Assembly (NCBI RefSeq): GCF_030463565.1
Contig: NC_134643.1
Span: forward strand, 167,794,491 to 167,858,490
DNA length: 64,000 nt
Origin: Pelecanus crispus
Lineage: Eukaryota > Chordata > Aves > Pelecaniformes > Pelecanidae
Reading direction: 5' to 3'
In this document: in pieces, positions 38,397 to 51,087 of the stretch
Layout of the letters: the number at the start of each line of letters is the position of its first letter
Numbering within the stretch: the first letter of the stretch is position 1
Translations under genes and position numbers: made by a program
The notes under the pieces: generated by a model
Seen by the model: the letters and a program-made list of their open reading frames with translations, nothing else
Told to the model about the DNA's origin: nothing
The model's database searches: none

Positions 38397-40007
38397 ACCA
38401 GCAGTACAGATGAATTCAGTGTTGAAGGGAATGGAGCTAAAGAAATAAAAAAAAGGGAGACTAATGTGAAAATAAACTCTAGAGAGGTACTGATTCCTAT
38501 AGGCTCAAACAGCCCCTGCTTACAATGGTGCTTTTTAAACAGTAGCTATTTGAGTCTAATATGCTGTGAAGAACGATTAAGAAAACAAAACTAACCAGAA
38601 CCTTTGAGAGCTTCCTTTCTTCTGCTACCCTCGTCAAATGCTGTCTTTGTTGTGTCCCAAGAGTAATTTCTCATGCAGACTATATATATTTTTTAACCAT
38701 TAATATAACTTTCCACAGCACTTAGCAGAGGTCAGTCAACTTTGATCAAAAAGGGGTTGGTCATGGTCATTACATCCTAATTTGCCACAGCATGGCAAAT
38801 TTTAACAAGACTCTCTTTTAACAAGACTCACCTCCAGGGATGTGGCATGTCTGCAAGGCTTGTTGTTAGGAAAATTGAGAAATGTGAAAAAGTTTTGGTC
38901 TGATAAAATAGTCATGGAAAAAGGGCCTGGACTGCTCTCGGAAGGAGCAGACTAAACAGAGGGCCTCAGTTACTCTGTAAAAAAGCGGTCAATGTTTCCT
39001 CCTTACTCAAACTGTCCATGCTCCTCCATGCTCTCATCCCTGTCCTAGTTCACTGTATTCATGCACTTACATGAAATAGTATGGGTGAATAAGCAATCAG
39101 CTCCTCCCAAGCACCCTCAGAAAATATAAGGACATGTATACGAGGCTAACAGTGTGGCAACAAGACTGCAACTTTTCATCCTTTCCCACAGCAGCTCATG
39201 AAATTATCCTGACAGTTTGGACTGGTCCTCCGTCCCGCTGGAGTAGAAATTAAGTCCAATGAATTCACTACCACTATTTGCATACTTAGTTCAATCCAAG
39301 TATGGAAGTTCTGACACTGGGGTCACTTGTATTAGTGCTGGTGACTATTCAAGTCTCAAATCTCCTGTCTTAATTCAATCTGAGATAAAGCCCACCAAAG
39401 TCAATTGGAATCAAAAGATTTGGTATTGGGTCCCAACATAATTAAACAGTAAGTTGTATCAACATGCTTTTCCTCCATATACATTTTGTTAAAAAAAACA
39501 TAATTACGATCACGGCGGATCTTTACTAATGCTTGAAACTGGCCTGGCAGAAGCATTTTTAGTCATTTTTATGGCTATGTAGATAAGATGGAACCTTTAG
39601 AGTTTCAAAAACGCAAACAATGTTTATTCGTTGCTCATAAGTAATTCATGGACCCAACAATATTCAACAAAACTTCTTCATTTTTAACAGATTTCTCAAT
39701 GAGCATCATTTTACAGAAAACCACCAACAAATAAATATATGAAAACGATTGCTTTTGACATCACAATGGTTAAACACATTAAATAATTCATTAAATTGTG
39801 CTTTACATCAATGAAAATCCCTAGGTCTACAAACTATCTTGTAAATAGGAAAAGTAGATATGGTTACTCACAATACAATCTCTTAGTCGCAGAGTTCACA
39901 CACATTATTGCACATAAACAGAAGGAAAATTCCTAAAGAATAAAGTAATTTACAGCCTATTAATTTACCCTTTCATCTTAAATATGGCAACTGATGGGAA
40001 CTCTTGA
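38397..40007. other. Non-coding intergenic with fossil repeat hint
   Basis: No gene. 39370-39425 (AAGCCCACCAAAGTCAATTG, then GAATC) resembles an old amniote repeat built around 'cccattgaagtcaatggg', but it is too short to name. A 16-bp-period direct repeat is listed separately. Confidence 0.5.
38800..38829. repeat. Short direct repeat, two copies of 14 bp
   Basis: TTTTAACAAGACTC occurs at 38800-38813 and again at 38816-38829, separated by TC. A recent slippage duplication is likely. Confidence 0.85.
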
Positions 40008-40037
40008 TTTTTTTTTTTTTCACTTCCAACATTTATT
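40008..40037 (-). terminator. Candidate poly(A) site: AATAAA plus genomic A13
   Basis: On the minus strand AATAAA (40037-40032) is followed by 11 nt (TGTTGGAAGTG) and then 13 adenines (40020-40008). This is either a distal cleavage site of HS6ST3 beside a genomic A run, or the 3' end of an old processed retrocopy. I could not recognise a parent gene upstream on that strand, so the second reading is unproven. Confidence 0.35.
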
Positions 40038-42149
40038 TGAAATCACAGAGCTAGCGATATGGCCAAGAAGAGAGCCAAGGACATGGTAGGCTATGGAACC
40101 CATTTCCCTCCACAAAATATCAACAAAGAAAGTATTACAAGAACCAAACTGAAAGAAGTGTTTCAGTGCAAACTGGGTACCTTTTCCGAGTATGCTTTTG
40201 CCACATATAGGGAGGATACAGCGATCTGCTCCAGCAGATTTTATTGTGATTGTTCATCTTGTACAGGGTAGTCTCCACCAGCCTGGAAAAAAGATATTCT
40301 TTATCCCAGACTAAAAAAGAGTAATTTCACATATATCAGGGGAACAGTAATGGAAGGAAAAAAGTGTCAGTGAGATAAGTTTTATAACATCAGTGCTCAT
40401 AACTGATACAAGACTGCAGGTGGGAAACAAGAACCCACTAGTGCAGAAGGAAGCATGTGTCGACAAGAAGGCCAACTGGAGAAACCTCCTGGTTTAGTAG
40501 TGGATGTCAAATCTGAAACACCTCCAGATGCAAAGGTGATGTGACCTGCCATTTTGTTTGGTTGAATGTATATGTTGGAATTAGGAAGTTTGGCTCTGGA
40601 TCTGACTGCCATCACTTCTTTGTTCTGTACTTCTGTTTTTAGCGAACTGCAAATAACTACTGCATATTGGGTAGAAGCCCTAGCAAGACTATCGCAGCCT
40701 CACTATTAACACAACTGCAGTGAAGAATACGCAACATCAGAAACAGTGTTTTTTCTTTCCCCATGGTGAAAAACCTTTTTATCATTAGCACTGATGAGTG
40801 GGGAAGAGAGGACAAATTTTCATTCCTTAATAAAGTATGGCCCATAGGCAATAGGCTGAGTTCTTGGACTAGACATTGAATTACCAGGAACAAGTTTTAA
40901 TGACACAGCATGTTTCTCTGTCTGCTCCAAGCCTACAATGAGTTATAACTGGAAAAGCAGCCAGTGCTGAGGATGCGATGGGAAAGATTAGCAAGTACAT
41001 CTCCATGACAAAAGAATGAGATCTGTTTCCACACCACAGTAGCAGAAGCCAAATTGCCTTGTTTAAGCAACAAAATAATGCCAGGAAGATGGACAGAAAT
41101 CCTATAGAGTTGTTTCTCACAAAGGTTTTGAAAGAAACACGCTACGCTCCAATCTTACATGAGCCAGTGTAATTACAGTGAAGTCCATGCTGTCAGAGCA
41201 ACGAAAACCTGGAGTAACAGAGATATGAACCAGGGCCTTTATTTTGCTTTTGCGTTATGTTATTTCGAGCGCAGTGCCCAAGAGGAAAAAAGCTGCAAGC
41301 CTGTGTCTTAGAAGTCAGCCTGAAAGTATTTGCAATCTGCTTTATTCTTCATGTGCCAGGAAATTCTGTGAAGAAAAACAGTATTGTTGGCGCAGCGAGT
41401 TTGCTGGATCTGCTGCTGGAGCTGGGGAAGGAGGTGCGGGATCCTTCAGTCCCGGGGGGCTCTGGGCAAGATCTCAGCTGCTGGCTACCCCCCCCCTCAA
41501 CTACTCCTGCACAACCAGGGCTATCTGCTACACAGGCTCCAGGGAAAACAACCCCAACAAACCAACTTCAATTTTAACTAAATCCCAAGCGTTAAAGCAA
41601 ATCCCATTAACATAGATGCTACAGCACATTAGCAGCTCTTCAGGACCCTAATCTTGTCTCCTGGGAAATGACTGACGAAAAGGTTAGGCATGGCATTAAG
41701 GTATTGCCAAACTATTAAAGCTAATGTAAACCACCCAAAGACTGCTTCGATTTTCCTCATCAGCCTTTGTTTTGTGTCAGGCAGAAGGAATAGTCTGGAG
41801 AACAGTTGGTGTGCTTAGACAGCTAAAACTGATACTTACAGTCACTGGTGAGGCTGCAGGGAACAATTTCTGAGCTCTCTCTCCTCTCCCCTGAAAAGAC
41901 AACACTGCATTTTCCAAATGAAAAACGAGGCCCCCATTGCAGTGAGCGATGCAGAGAGGTGGCCTGCTGGGGAAAGAGGCAGGGACGCAAGGAAAGGGAC
42001 CCTTTTTTCGTGCTTAGGAGCAAAAAGAAGGGATGCTTTACAACAAAAGATGGGCTGGGACTGATTCTACTTCCTCGCTTATCTTCCCCCTTGATGTGAA
42101 TTTGGCCTTGCGTCTTTCCTCCAATGTGGCTGGCTTCTCTCCTGTGCGG

Positions 42150-42290
42150 CCCTGCTCCTGCCAAGCCCCCCCGCCCTGCCTGCCAGCCCTGCCTCTCCTG
42201 CACGCCCCGCACCACTGCCCACCCCACCTCTGCCTCTGCCGGGGTGTCCTTCGGGGCTCCCCCAGCACCCACAGCCCCCTGCACTCACGG
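42150..42290 (+). repeat. C-rich low-complexity patch
   Basis: The plus strand is a dense series of CCCTGCC / CCCACC-type runs with almost no A. If this lies in the HS6ST3 3' UTR the RNA would be G-rich with several GG/GGG tracts. The stop-poor reading frames here on both strands (up to 191 codons) are a composition effect. Confidence 0.6.
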
Positions 42291-44689
42291 AAACAAGGAG
42301 CGCACCTGCAAATCCTGGACACGGCGTATAGGGTGCCAAAGGCATCCTTCCCCTGTCTTGCTGACGCAGCAATGGGCCCGGGAATGGGGAGATGCAGCAG
42401 CTCCCCATCATCCCTGCATCACCAGCTGGAAAGCTCCTTCCCTCCGCAGGGCCAGGGCCAGCCCAGCCTGAAGCCCTGTTGCCAGCGGGCAAGATGGCAG
42501 CTTGCTGCAAATTACCCGCACTGCGCTAAAGGTGCAGTAATACCCGTCAGGCTTAGCTCTTCACGGCCTCACCCTCCTGCAGCCATGCAGAGTGAGCTTC
42601 AGTCCTAGACTGCAAACATTTCCATTTAAATCTCTGAAGGTGGGTGTCCTTATGCGAGCGAGGTGTCTGAGCACCTCTTCCAGGTGATGGGGATCCAAGT
42701 GGTACCGTCCAGGGAGTCTAGAGAGCTCCTCACTCTTCTCTAAGGTGGACTGCCATGCTTGGGCAGGAGAATAATGATCTGCAGTCCTGTGTTCTCCCTT
42801 CTGAAAGCGGAGGTGGGAGGATATGCACGGGATCCACCAGTGGAACAGGTATTACAGACCAAAAAACACCACTACTCACCCCAAAAGTAGCACATTGACA
42901 ATCAGGTGTAAAGCAGCATATTGCTAATAAACTACATTGATAATGAGGCATCATCCCGGTAGCCCTCTTCACTTCTTAATAACTGTTATGATATTCCATG
43001 TTTAATGTATTATTGTATGCATTAACTCTCAACAGGATCGTCAGATCATATTTTTGATATTCTGCATAGGTAAGTAGCAATAGCATTGTCAGAAGAAAAA
43101 AAGATACAGCATCCGCTAAAAAAAAAAAAGACTTGGAAATGAAGGGACAAATTTTCAAATTCAGCTTCTTTTTTCTGTAACACATTATTTTTTTTACTGA
43201 CTGGATAAAAACCTTGAATTTTGAAAATAAATGAGAAATGTGCATCCACATCAGGTACTCTGGTATTTCTAGTTAGCAAATCTGTAAGGTAAAAGCCATT
43301 CATGCATGCAATAATATACTTTCAGCATCTTGATTTAGCAGCCACGTTGAGGCACTTAGAGAAATTTCCTCCTAAAGCTTTACATTTATGCTAGAAGAAG
43401 GAAAAAAACTCTCTCAAAAGATCTATGGTGCACAGGACCCTCTTTTTAAAATTTCACTATTACAAATGGAACAACATAAAATCTTGGAATAAATAGATGC
43501 AGTTTAGCCACAAGAATGTAACATGTGGAGGAAGAACCCATTGAATCTTTTTCTAGACAAGGAAGAAAAACAGATACAGATCTCTCATCATGAAAACAAT
43601 AAATTTACAAAGAATCTTCATACAGAGTAATAAATATCAAGACTTTCCACGTATCCATTAAGTATCCTATAAAAATGAAAGCTGATTTTTTTTTCTAGCC
43701 ACTACCATAGTTAGAGAGAAAACCAATTTAAATTGTATTCACTTGGCATCAATGTGTTTTAACAGACAATATCATAAACCTGCCTACCTTCACAGACAAT
43801 ATATCTCCAGGCTTTTACAGCAAAACTGGAAAATGTCACTCTCATATTTAAGCTTTTCCTGCTCTCTCTTTCCTCTTCCCTGTAGTTTGCTTGGCCTCTC
43901 TTCACCTTTTGTGAATGTGAAGGCTGATTTCATTGCCTCCAGCCAGATAATCTCTGCAACGTGTGCCCAGCTCCCACGTGGACCTCATTTCTCAAGGCTT
44001 TCTGTGCCACACGCACTCAGAAAGATGGCTGCTACCTGGCTGGGCTCGATACTCTGAACATCCATGGAGAAATAAGCTAACCCCCTCATCACTTCACTTA
44101 TAAATCATCTCTGATTGCTGGCTAACAGAACAGAACAGAACAAGCGATGCCCCTATCCCACATTTCCTAGGTCTTTTTTAATTACCTCAGCAAATTCTTC
44201 CCTTAATCAAAACACAGCATGTAGAAGTTTGAAGGGCAATACGCTTTCCTCCATTTCATTCACTAGAAAGCTACACACTACAACTGCAAAGGACAGTATG
44301 AAATAAACCAGCTCTCATGTTACAGAGGAACCAAACCAGATTTTTTTTGTTTCAATTTTTCATTCATGTCTGCACAGGTTTTGGTAGCTCGATTGTATAG
44401 GGTACATCTGTTAACGCTCTCTCTTCAACGCTTCCTCATAGCTTAGGTCTTTGAATGAAGTCTTGACAGGAATCTATTCTACTGCCATTTAATAACACTA
44501 ATTAATGCCTATTGAGAAAAAAATAAATTTTTCTCACTGGCAGAAACCAAGAAAAATGGAGACAAGGAGGGGTAATTGTCAGACGCAGCCTCATTTTCCA
44601 AAGCGGTAGGCATTCCTTCGCTAATTCCCAGGTAGCCAAGTTGCACAAACTCTCTGATCCTCTCATCGGTTAGTCAAGATGGAGGAGCA

Positions 44690-45395
44690 TCACCACCTTG
44701 CAACCTGACTATTATAATCTTCAGTAATGGTTACTTCTGCTGCCTCTTCCCTTGGCCACTGGTGAGCTCTCTGCTCCCGCAGCAGCCGCCGCTCCTCTCG
44801 CCTCTTTAGCCTGTTCTTCTGATGCTCCTCTTGCTTGGAGTACTGGAAGCGCTGCAGGAACAGGTCTTTCGCATATTCGTAAAGCTGCACGTCCAAGAAA
44901 TTCAGCTCCTCTATCCGTTGCCGCACATCCTCACCAATGTCCACATTGGAGGCCCGCGTAACGTTGAATTGGGTGAATGGGGAAATGAATTTCAGGTTGA
45001 ATGTCCTCTCAAAGAGATACTGCGTTTTCCTCTGAAATTCTGTGAGGCCGAAGAAGGCCATATTTTTCAGATTGTTCTTGGCGCTCTGGAGAAGAATCGT
45101 ATTTCTTTCACTCTCATTCATAAAAGTCAAGTTGTAGCATCCCACCAGGCTGAGGTCTGCCAGCATGCGCACCTGGCGGTTGTTGGCCAAGTTGTAGCTA
45201 CAATCCATGAATTCCTGTAAACTGACTCCAGACCAGTCATCTCCTTCGTAACAGGTAGGCAGCTCGTCTGGTGTTGGGCTTCTTCCATCGCACATATGAA
45301 GAGAAGTTTTCCACGTCGCACCCCTCTGGACATGCTTCCATTCACTCAAGTACCGTGACACCGGGTCTCTCAGCATCGTGATGTAATAGAAGTTC
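44690..45395 (-). CDS. HS6ST3: Heparan-sulfate 6-O-sulfotransferase 3, terminal coding exon
   Basis: This exon encodes the C-terminal half of a Golgi type II membrane enzyme that moves sulfate from PAPS to the 6-O position of glucosamine in heparan sulfate. It has one base completing a split Arg codon, then 234 codons and a TGA stop at 44690-44692. Visible are the PAPS 3'-phosphate motif LRDPVSRYLSEW (45373-45338), the family block NLANNRQVRML, FFGLTEFQRKTQ, three N-glycosylation sequons (NLT, NES, NVT) and a Lys/Arg/Glu-rich helical tail before the terminus EDYNSQVARW. The MLRDPVSRYLSEWKHVQ spelling and the EDYNSQV-RW end fit HS6ST3 as I recall it, better than HS6ST1 (EDYMSHIIEKW) or HS6ST2 (long Asn/Gln-rich tail). 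HS6ST3 proteins are about 470 residues, so roughly half is here. The signal anchor, PAPS 5'-phosphosulfate loop and catalytic base belong to exon 1, outside the window. No stop or frameshift is seen. Confidence 0.96.
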
Positions 45396-45425
45396 CTGAA
45401 ACATATCATTAAACACAGTTTTAAC
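45396..45425 (-). promoter_or_regulatory. HS6ST3: 3' splice site of HS6ST3 intron 1
   Basis: Reading the minus strand, the intron ends ...GATATGTTTCAG and the exon begins GAACTTCTATTAC. The AG is at 45397-45396. Family homology starts exactly here (R-NFYYITMLRD), while the upstream in-frame residues MLKLCLMICF do not match the family and are intron readthrough. The first exon base completes an Arg codon, so the intron is phase 2. The polypyrimidine tract is short and interrupted. Confidence 0.88.
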
Positions 45426-45995
45426 ATTCAGTGGATTTCACTTTTTTATTCTCCAGTAAAACAATTACCAGCCACCACCACCCCCTTCACTTTTTCCAGT
45501 GTAAAGCAGGCACTTAAAATGAGTGCTTCTGAGACAGTAAAAAGCTTAAAGTTTCATAAATACTGTGAATAAAATACCAGGTAAACTGGGAGAAAGAGAG
45601 AGAGATGAAAGGAAATAAGCAGTTATCACAGAAAAGGAATTACTTTAACCTATCAGCTGTTCAGTGGTAGTTACTTTATGCAGAGGCCAATTAACTGAAG
45701 TTTACTCCCCTCTACTCTGAAATGCTAACCCTCAGTAATATCAGAAACAGTGGGAAAAGAGATTTATATAAACTTGCCACTTCTTTTCTGGACTGAGACG
45801 TGCATTTCTCACAAGATACACAAGACAATAATCCATACAGCACTTGGTCAGAATATAAGAGAAGCATGAGCAATTTCATGTGGATGCTGCAGGTGCTAAA
45901 AATAACACCAGTGGAAGACTGGCATGAGCCACCTACTTAAGAAGAACCGTATTATTAAATGGGTTGGAGTGAAGGTAATGAGAGACCCAAAATCC

Positions 45996-46020
45996 ATTCA
46001 TATGACTTAATTCATATGAC
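45996..46020. repeat. Short direct repeat ATTCATATGAC x2
   Basis: Copies at 45996-46006 and 46010-46020 in intron 1, period 14. Confidence 0.85.
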
Positions 46021-49000
46021 AAGTGCTTGATTGAAATTAGTTATAATTGTGTAATACAAAAGCATTTGTTGATATAAAGATTATCATTATTCAACCTCAC
46101 CTGTCAAGAATACAAAAGAGACACCAAGAAATATTGATTTGAAATAGAGAAAATAACTGCAGGACTCACACTGTCAGTTCACCTTTTAGCTACTGAATTC
46201 AGTTTGTACATCTATTTATGGCAATCTGAAATGGACTGCAATTGGGTATGCGTCAAGCAGGCTTTCACAGATTGAGTTTTTTTACTGAGAAATGTTTTAT
46301 TCAATAACAACTCACCTGAATTACAGGATGATATCATAAAGACAAAGCACAACCAAAATACTTATGATTTCTGTCAGCTAGAATAACCAGCAGAAGATTC
46401 ATGACTAAAATTAACACACGGTCTGGTACAAAAATAGGCTCATGAGTTTGCATGACTCATCTGACTGCAAACAATACATTAATAAATCATGAGCCCTAAG
46501 AGTTCTTAAGAAAATACTGAGCTCAGTACTCTTTCTTGAGCCTAGAGAACGATGAAGTAAGCAGGAGGCAAGCTTGCTGCAGACAAGTCACCCTGTAAAC
46601 AAACCAACACTTTGTGAGGGCCATCTCATACACGAGCTAACTTCAGTTAAATGAAAAATCTCAAAACTCCTAATGATCTCCAAGACAATTACACTTCTTT
46701 TTCAGGTATCACCCATTTTCTGCCAGTAAAGATTCCCCGTAGCTTCTCCATAAAATTCAGGTTTGTCATAAAAAACAGGTATTTCCCCACGTATGCCTGA
46801 AAATGCATTTTTTTATTTTCCCCAGTGCAGACAAAGCAAAAAGAAAAAAGGCTGAATGCCTTCTCCTTAGTCATTCCGAGTTCTCCACCTACAGGATCTA
46901 TAATATATTTTCTGTAATAAGGTTATGAGGCCAAACTATGGACTATGTTCTGCTGCAGGGTCATTTTTTGAACTATTATCTAATGGAAACAGCTGTTTCA
47001 AGAATTATTTTGCAGCAGAAGGGTTACAGGTGGAATGATAAAAACTAGGGAGTGCCATGCATGTATTTTCATTACCACTTGCATTGGAAGCCATGATTTG
47101 GGTTAGCATCAGATGATACTCTGAAGGATGAAACTTCCAAAATAATTTGGGGCCTGGGTTTTTCAGTTGCTGCTCACACATGATCAAACTGCACTTCAGC
47201 TGTTTTGAGCCACATCAGTTACTTACACAGCCCACATCAACAGTGAACCCAAGGATGATGCAACCATTCACAGATATTTCTAAAATACCTCTTCACTACT
47301 CTTGCAGAGTAGTGGACCAGAAATTCTCCTGTGTGCTCTGCAGTATAGCTCCACTGCAGAAAGCACTGTCTTTAAGCTCTTCAAGCACAGCGTTCCCTTC
47401 TCAAATTGATGCCCATCTCACCTTGCATGCACATTAAGAATTGCTTTCCAACTAACGGCACAAAAAGTGGACACATTTCACTAGTGTTGTGGAGATAAAG
47501 CAGCCAAACTCTCAAACATGCATCAGCTCCGAGCGTTACACACTGCTGTTGCAACATCCAGCAGGCATTGATAGGGTTGTGAGAGAAAATGATTGAAGCT
47601 CCAAGGGAGCAGAAATGAAAAAAGATGAACGAAGATTCAGAGGCAGTTGCCAACATCTACATCCACAGAGACTTGGCGTTGGCTTAGTCCTTGTATTGCT
47701 GCCCCTCCCCTCTTTGGATAATTTTGGATGTTGATATGCGGTAACAGATGGGTTTAAAAGTTGCTCTTGACAATTATTTATACCTCTAATAATAGTTCTG
47801 TCTTTCCTCACCCATCTCCAGCAGTCCCAGTCAGGCATGACTCAGAGCAACAACAATTAACAAAAATACCTCCTTTGCATCAATCATTTCCATTTCATCC
47901 CTGGATATGTAAATGTGTTTGATGTGCAATAAACAGGAGTACGAAGCAAATGCAGGGAAATGAGAACAGCGTGTCTTTGTATAACATCCGCAACTTCCCT
48001 TATGCAGACTGGCTGAGCAACTTTCGCCAGGCTGTTGGTGCTCCTCCTTGCAACTACCTGTCTTCTGCATCTGTTTTTGCTATCCTGACTAATTTGCTTC
48101 TGGTTTGTACATCTTTCAGAGTTGTGCCTTCTTGTGTTACCAACTGAACAGCTTCTTTGTCTGGCAGACAACCTTTAACAGCAGCCTGATACACGTTTAG
48201 TTTCCAAAGCACTAATAAGTAAGAGCGCAGCCATCCCCACCGCATTCACGGTTTAAAACCTTCTGTTTAGCCTTCTGTTTGTGACTCTCCATCACCCTTT
48301 TAACCAACTGGAGGTTGGAAGACCTTAAGATTTCTTCCACCTGATCGTGTCCAAATGACACTTGCTACAAAGCTACGCAGAGGATTGGGGGATGCTGCGC
48401 AGCAGTTGTGGCACAAATTTTTCTTTCAGGGAAAAGGATGTCATGTCTCTAGAATAATGACATAAGTAAAAATACAGAGGTCACACACATTTGTTTCAGT
48501 TGGAAAATTATAAAAATTATCTTAGGAAATTGTTTTCAAATGTTGACATTTATGGATTAAATATAGCAGCATTTCAGAGCTCTCAGTGCCTAACACACAG
48601 TGTGCAATCACACTAGGAATGGCTGAGGAGTCAGCTCATAATAAAGACAAAAAGTAGTTCATAAAAATGTGCAACTGGGGATGGCCTTCTCTTCACTGTT
48701 CAGTAAGAGAGCATCAAGTCAGCTGTATATTGAACATGCCTGAGCCACTCTGAAGACAGACATGCACTCGTTCTTGTCGGTGTTAATGACCCCCTCGTGT
48801 CGCCCATGCTCGTGCCTACGGGCCATGTTAAACTCCACAGCTATCCACTGTGGGAAATACTCAGCCAAGAATTAAGTAATAACTTCTGTTACCCTGTTTG
48901 ACAAAGCAAACTCATCACAGACTTACTGGCTTCATTTCAACGGACTCCCATCATCGATTACTCAAACTGCTGTCACAGACAGCCTCAGTGCTTAAAAGCT

Positions 49001-51087
49001 AGCCAAGCAGAATACGCTGGCACGTCAGTCAGGAGATGTTTTACACAAAACATTCCAAATTAATTAAAACCCATACAAATTACATCTATATCAGCGTGTG
49101 CGTGCATGTGTGTGTGTAAAAATTTACATGGGAATGTGGCCATAAGCTGCAGTTGTCAATGAAAGAAAAATCACAGTAAATGCATAGTGTGTATTTGCCA
49201 ACATATCTTGTGACTGTCAATATAAACACATAGACATGTACCAGCACTTTAGATTACATTTCAAACAATCCTTATAACAACACCAGCCCACTAGTCACGA
49301 TGTTAGCTCCTCCTGAAAGGGAACTTCATACAACTTCCCCAGATTAAAAAAATCCCCCTTTGAGCATAATGTACTGAACTTAATGGGTTATCGAAGTCAC
49401 CACTATAGGATGGTTGCTTTTTTGGACAGATGCTAAGCACCATGATGGTCAGGCTCAGTAATCCATGCAAGATCCCAAACAAGCACTGGTGTGAAGTGTG
49501 GGCTGCACACTACTCTTTACGGTAGAGTTAAAAAGCACTTGGGAATTCAGAAGGTTCTCATCCCACTGGAATGAAATCCAGTCTCTTCATTAGCATTAGG
49601 CAAAGAAAACCTTTAATTATTAGAACAGCTAAAACGAGCTTCTAGTTATAACCTAAGAACATGTATTTCTTTCACATTATAAGGTATTTTAATATAAATA
49701 CTGTAATCTTACATTAATCCTTCAATAGTATTGCTCTGGTTTAGAAATTAATTTCAGAGGAGCAGACTCTGATGTTAGTGGAGGTGATCCCAAACCAGGG
49801 CATTTTGCCTCTTCTATCACCATGGAACAGACGTCCCAGCTGAGGGAGATTTGCTAAATACGGGAAGGATCACCACACATCAAGAACAAAAACATCCTGC
49901 AGGGCCTCCTGGGGAAGAAGGATAAATGGCATCTTCTCAGTTGCTCCCACTCTTGTGTGGAGCAGCCAGCACAAGGAGAGCTCAGGCAGCTCTCTCAGAG
50001 GCTCAGAGAGGAGAAAAAACACGCTACTCCCTCTTCTTTCAAAGCGTGAAGAAGGACCTGACATGCAGAGAGCAATGAGCTTCATAAAAGGAGAACAGCG
50101 ACTTACAGCAGCTGACGCGGAGACGGAGGAATATTTGAGGGGGAGAAAAAGAGTCACCAGATAATATTTTGGAAGACACTAATAGAAGAAAGAAGAACCA
50201 AAAAGACTGAAAAACCCAGGTCCATCATAAAACCATCCACATTCTGTTTCTTCCTGGTAGCAGGGAAAATAAAAGCCTCGGTCAAGTTTATGACCCAAGC
50301 TGAGAAAAAAAGTTAGCAGCTTTAATCCTGGAAGTGAGTGTGCTCCCAAGGAAAGGTCTGAAATACCCAGCAAAAGCCAACCTGGCAGCACGCTTCTGCT
50401 AACGACAGAGGTTGTGGCAAGACGAAGGGTTAAGAAGGATCTGCATTATGTGAACAAAAGCCTATGCTTCCCAGTTTTATCCTGAAGCCCAAGTTCTCAG
50501 AGGCAGTAACAGAATTAACCACGGATCAGCAACCTCTCTTCCAGCGAAGTATCGTCAGTATGGGTAATGGTGAGGAGAAGAGGGTAAACGAAACAAAAAT
50601 AAGGATAATGCAATACATGAACAATTGGGGAATAAGAGCATGCAACAGGGGTGGTGGGGGGAGGCAGAAAGCAAAGAAATATTGTTGGGCTGATCCGAAC
50701 TGGTCGAAGTCATCCTAGCGTAATGCAGATAGATAAATCAGCTCATGGCTGGCAGCATTATTGTGCAGTGTCACTGCATCTATGCTGTGCTCAATTTACA
50801 GATAACCTGCCCAGTGTAACAAGAACTGACTGTATACTTCTCATTCAGAACAACAGTACTGTAGAGAAAAAGCTATGAAACAGTGCACAAACTAGATGCA
50901 TGTCCATCCAGCTGCAGGAAGCATGTACAGCTTATCCACCAAGCCAAACAGATCAACATTAGCTAACCCACAAACTTTTGCGAAGATGATGTAGTCAACA
51001 GCACATAGGTTTCTTAAGCTCAGCATCTGTCGCAGGATGCTAGACCACTGTGATGGGAATGGTTTTCTAAGACATCCTTTACAAAAC

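Larger units (their letters stand above)
40008..44689 (-). other. HS6ST3: HS6ST3 3' UTR candidate region
   Basis: The sequence after the stop codon must begin the 3' UTR, but its end is not determined. On the minus strand ATTAAA variants occur at 44488-44493, 44177-44182 and 43001-43006. Canonical AATAAA occurs at 41341-41346, 41238-41243 and 40032-40037. The last is followed within 11 nt by 13 adenines. The stretch has no repeat I recognise except A-rich runs and a C-rich patch on the plus strand (42150-42290). The right limit is certain; the left limit is only the farthest candidate I examined. Confidence 0.5.

Noticed and set aside
40059..40271. Lys-rich 70-codon frame starting MAKKRAKDMVG
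   Set aside because: No family match, short, and antisense to the HS6ST3 UTR candidate. A retrocopy was considered but no parent is recognised.
42285..42295. GTGAGT splice-donor-like site on the minus strand
   Set aside because: Lone donor motif after the HS6ST3 stop with no paired exon; the hexamer is expected by chance.
42033..42608. 191-codon open frame on the plus strand
   Set aside because: It lies in C-rich sequence with several equally long frames on both strands, has Pro/Ser/Cys-rich low-complexity translation and no domain. It is antisense to the putative HS6ST3 UTR.
43120..43132. Short A runs at 23016, 43120, 61742 and 63126 as retrocopy tails
   Set aside because: None has an upstream AATAAA at the proper distance in the same orientation with a recognisable source sequence.
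45396..45427. N-terminal extension MLKLCLMICF in frame with the HS6ST3 exon
   Set aside because: It follows the intron acceptor sequence and does not match any HS6ST family member, so it is intron readthrough.
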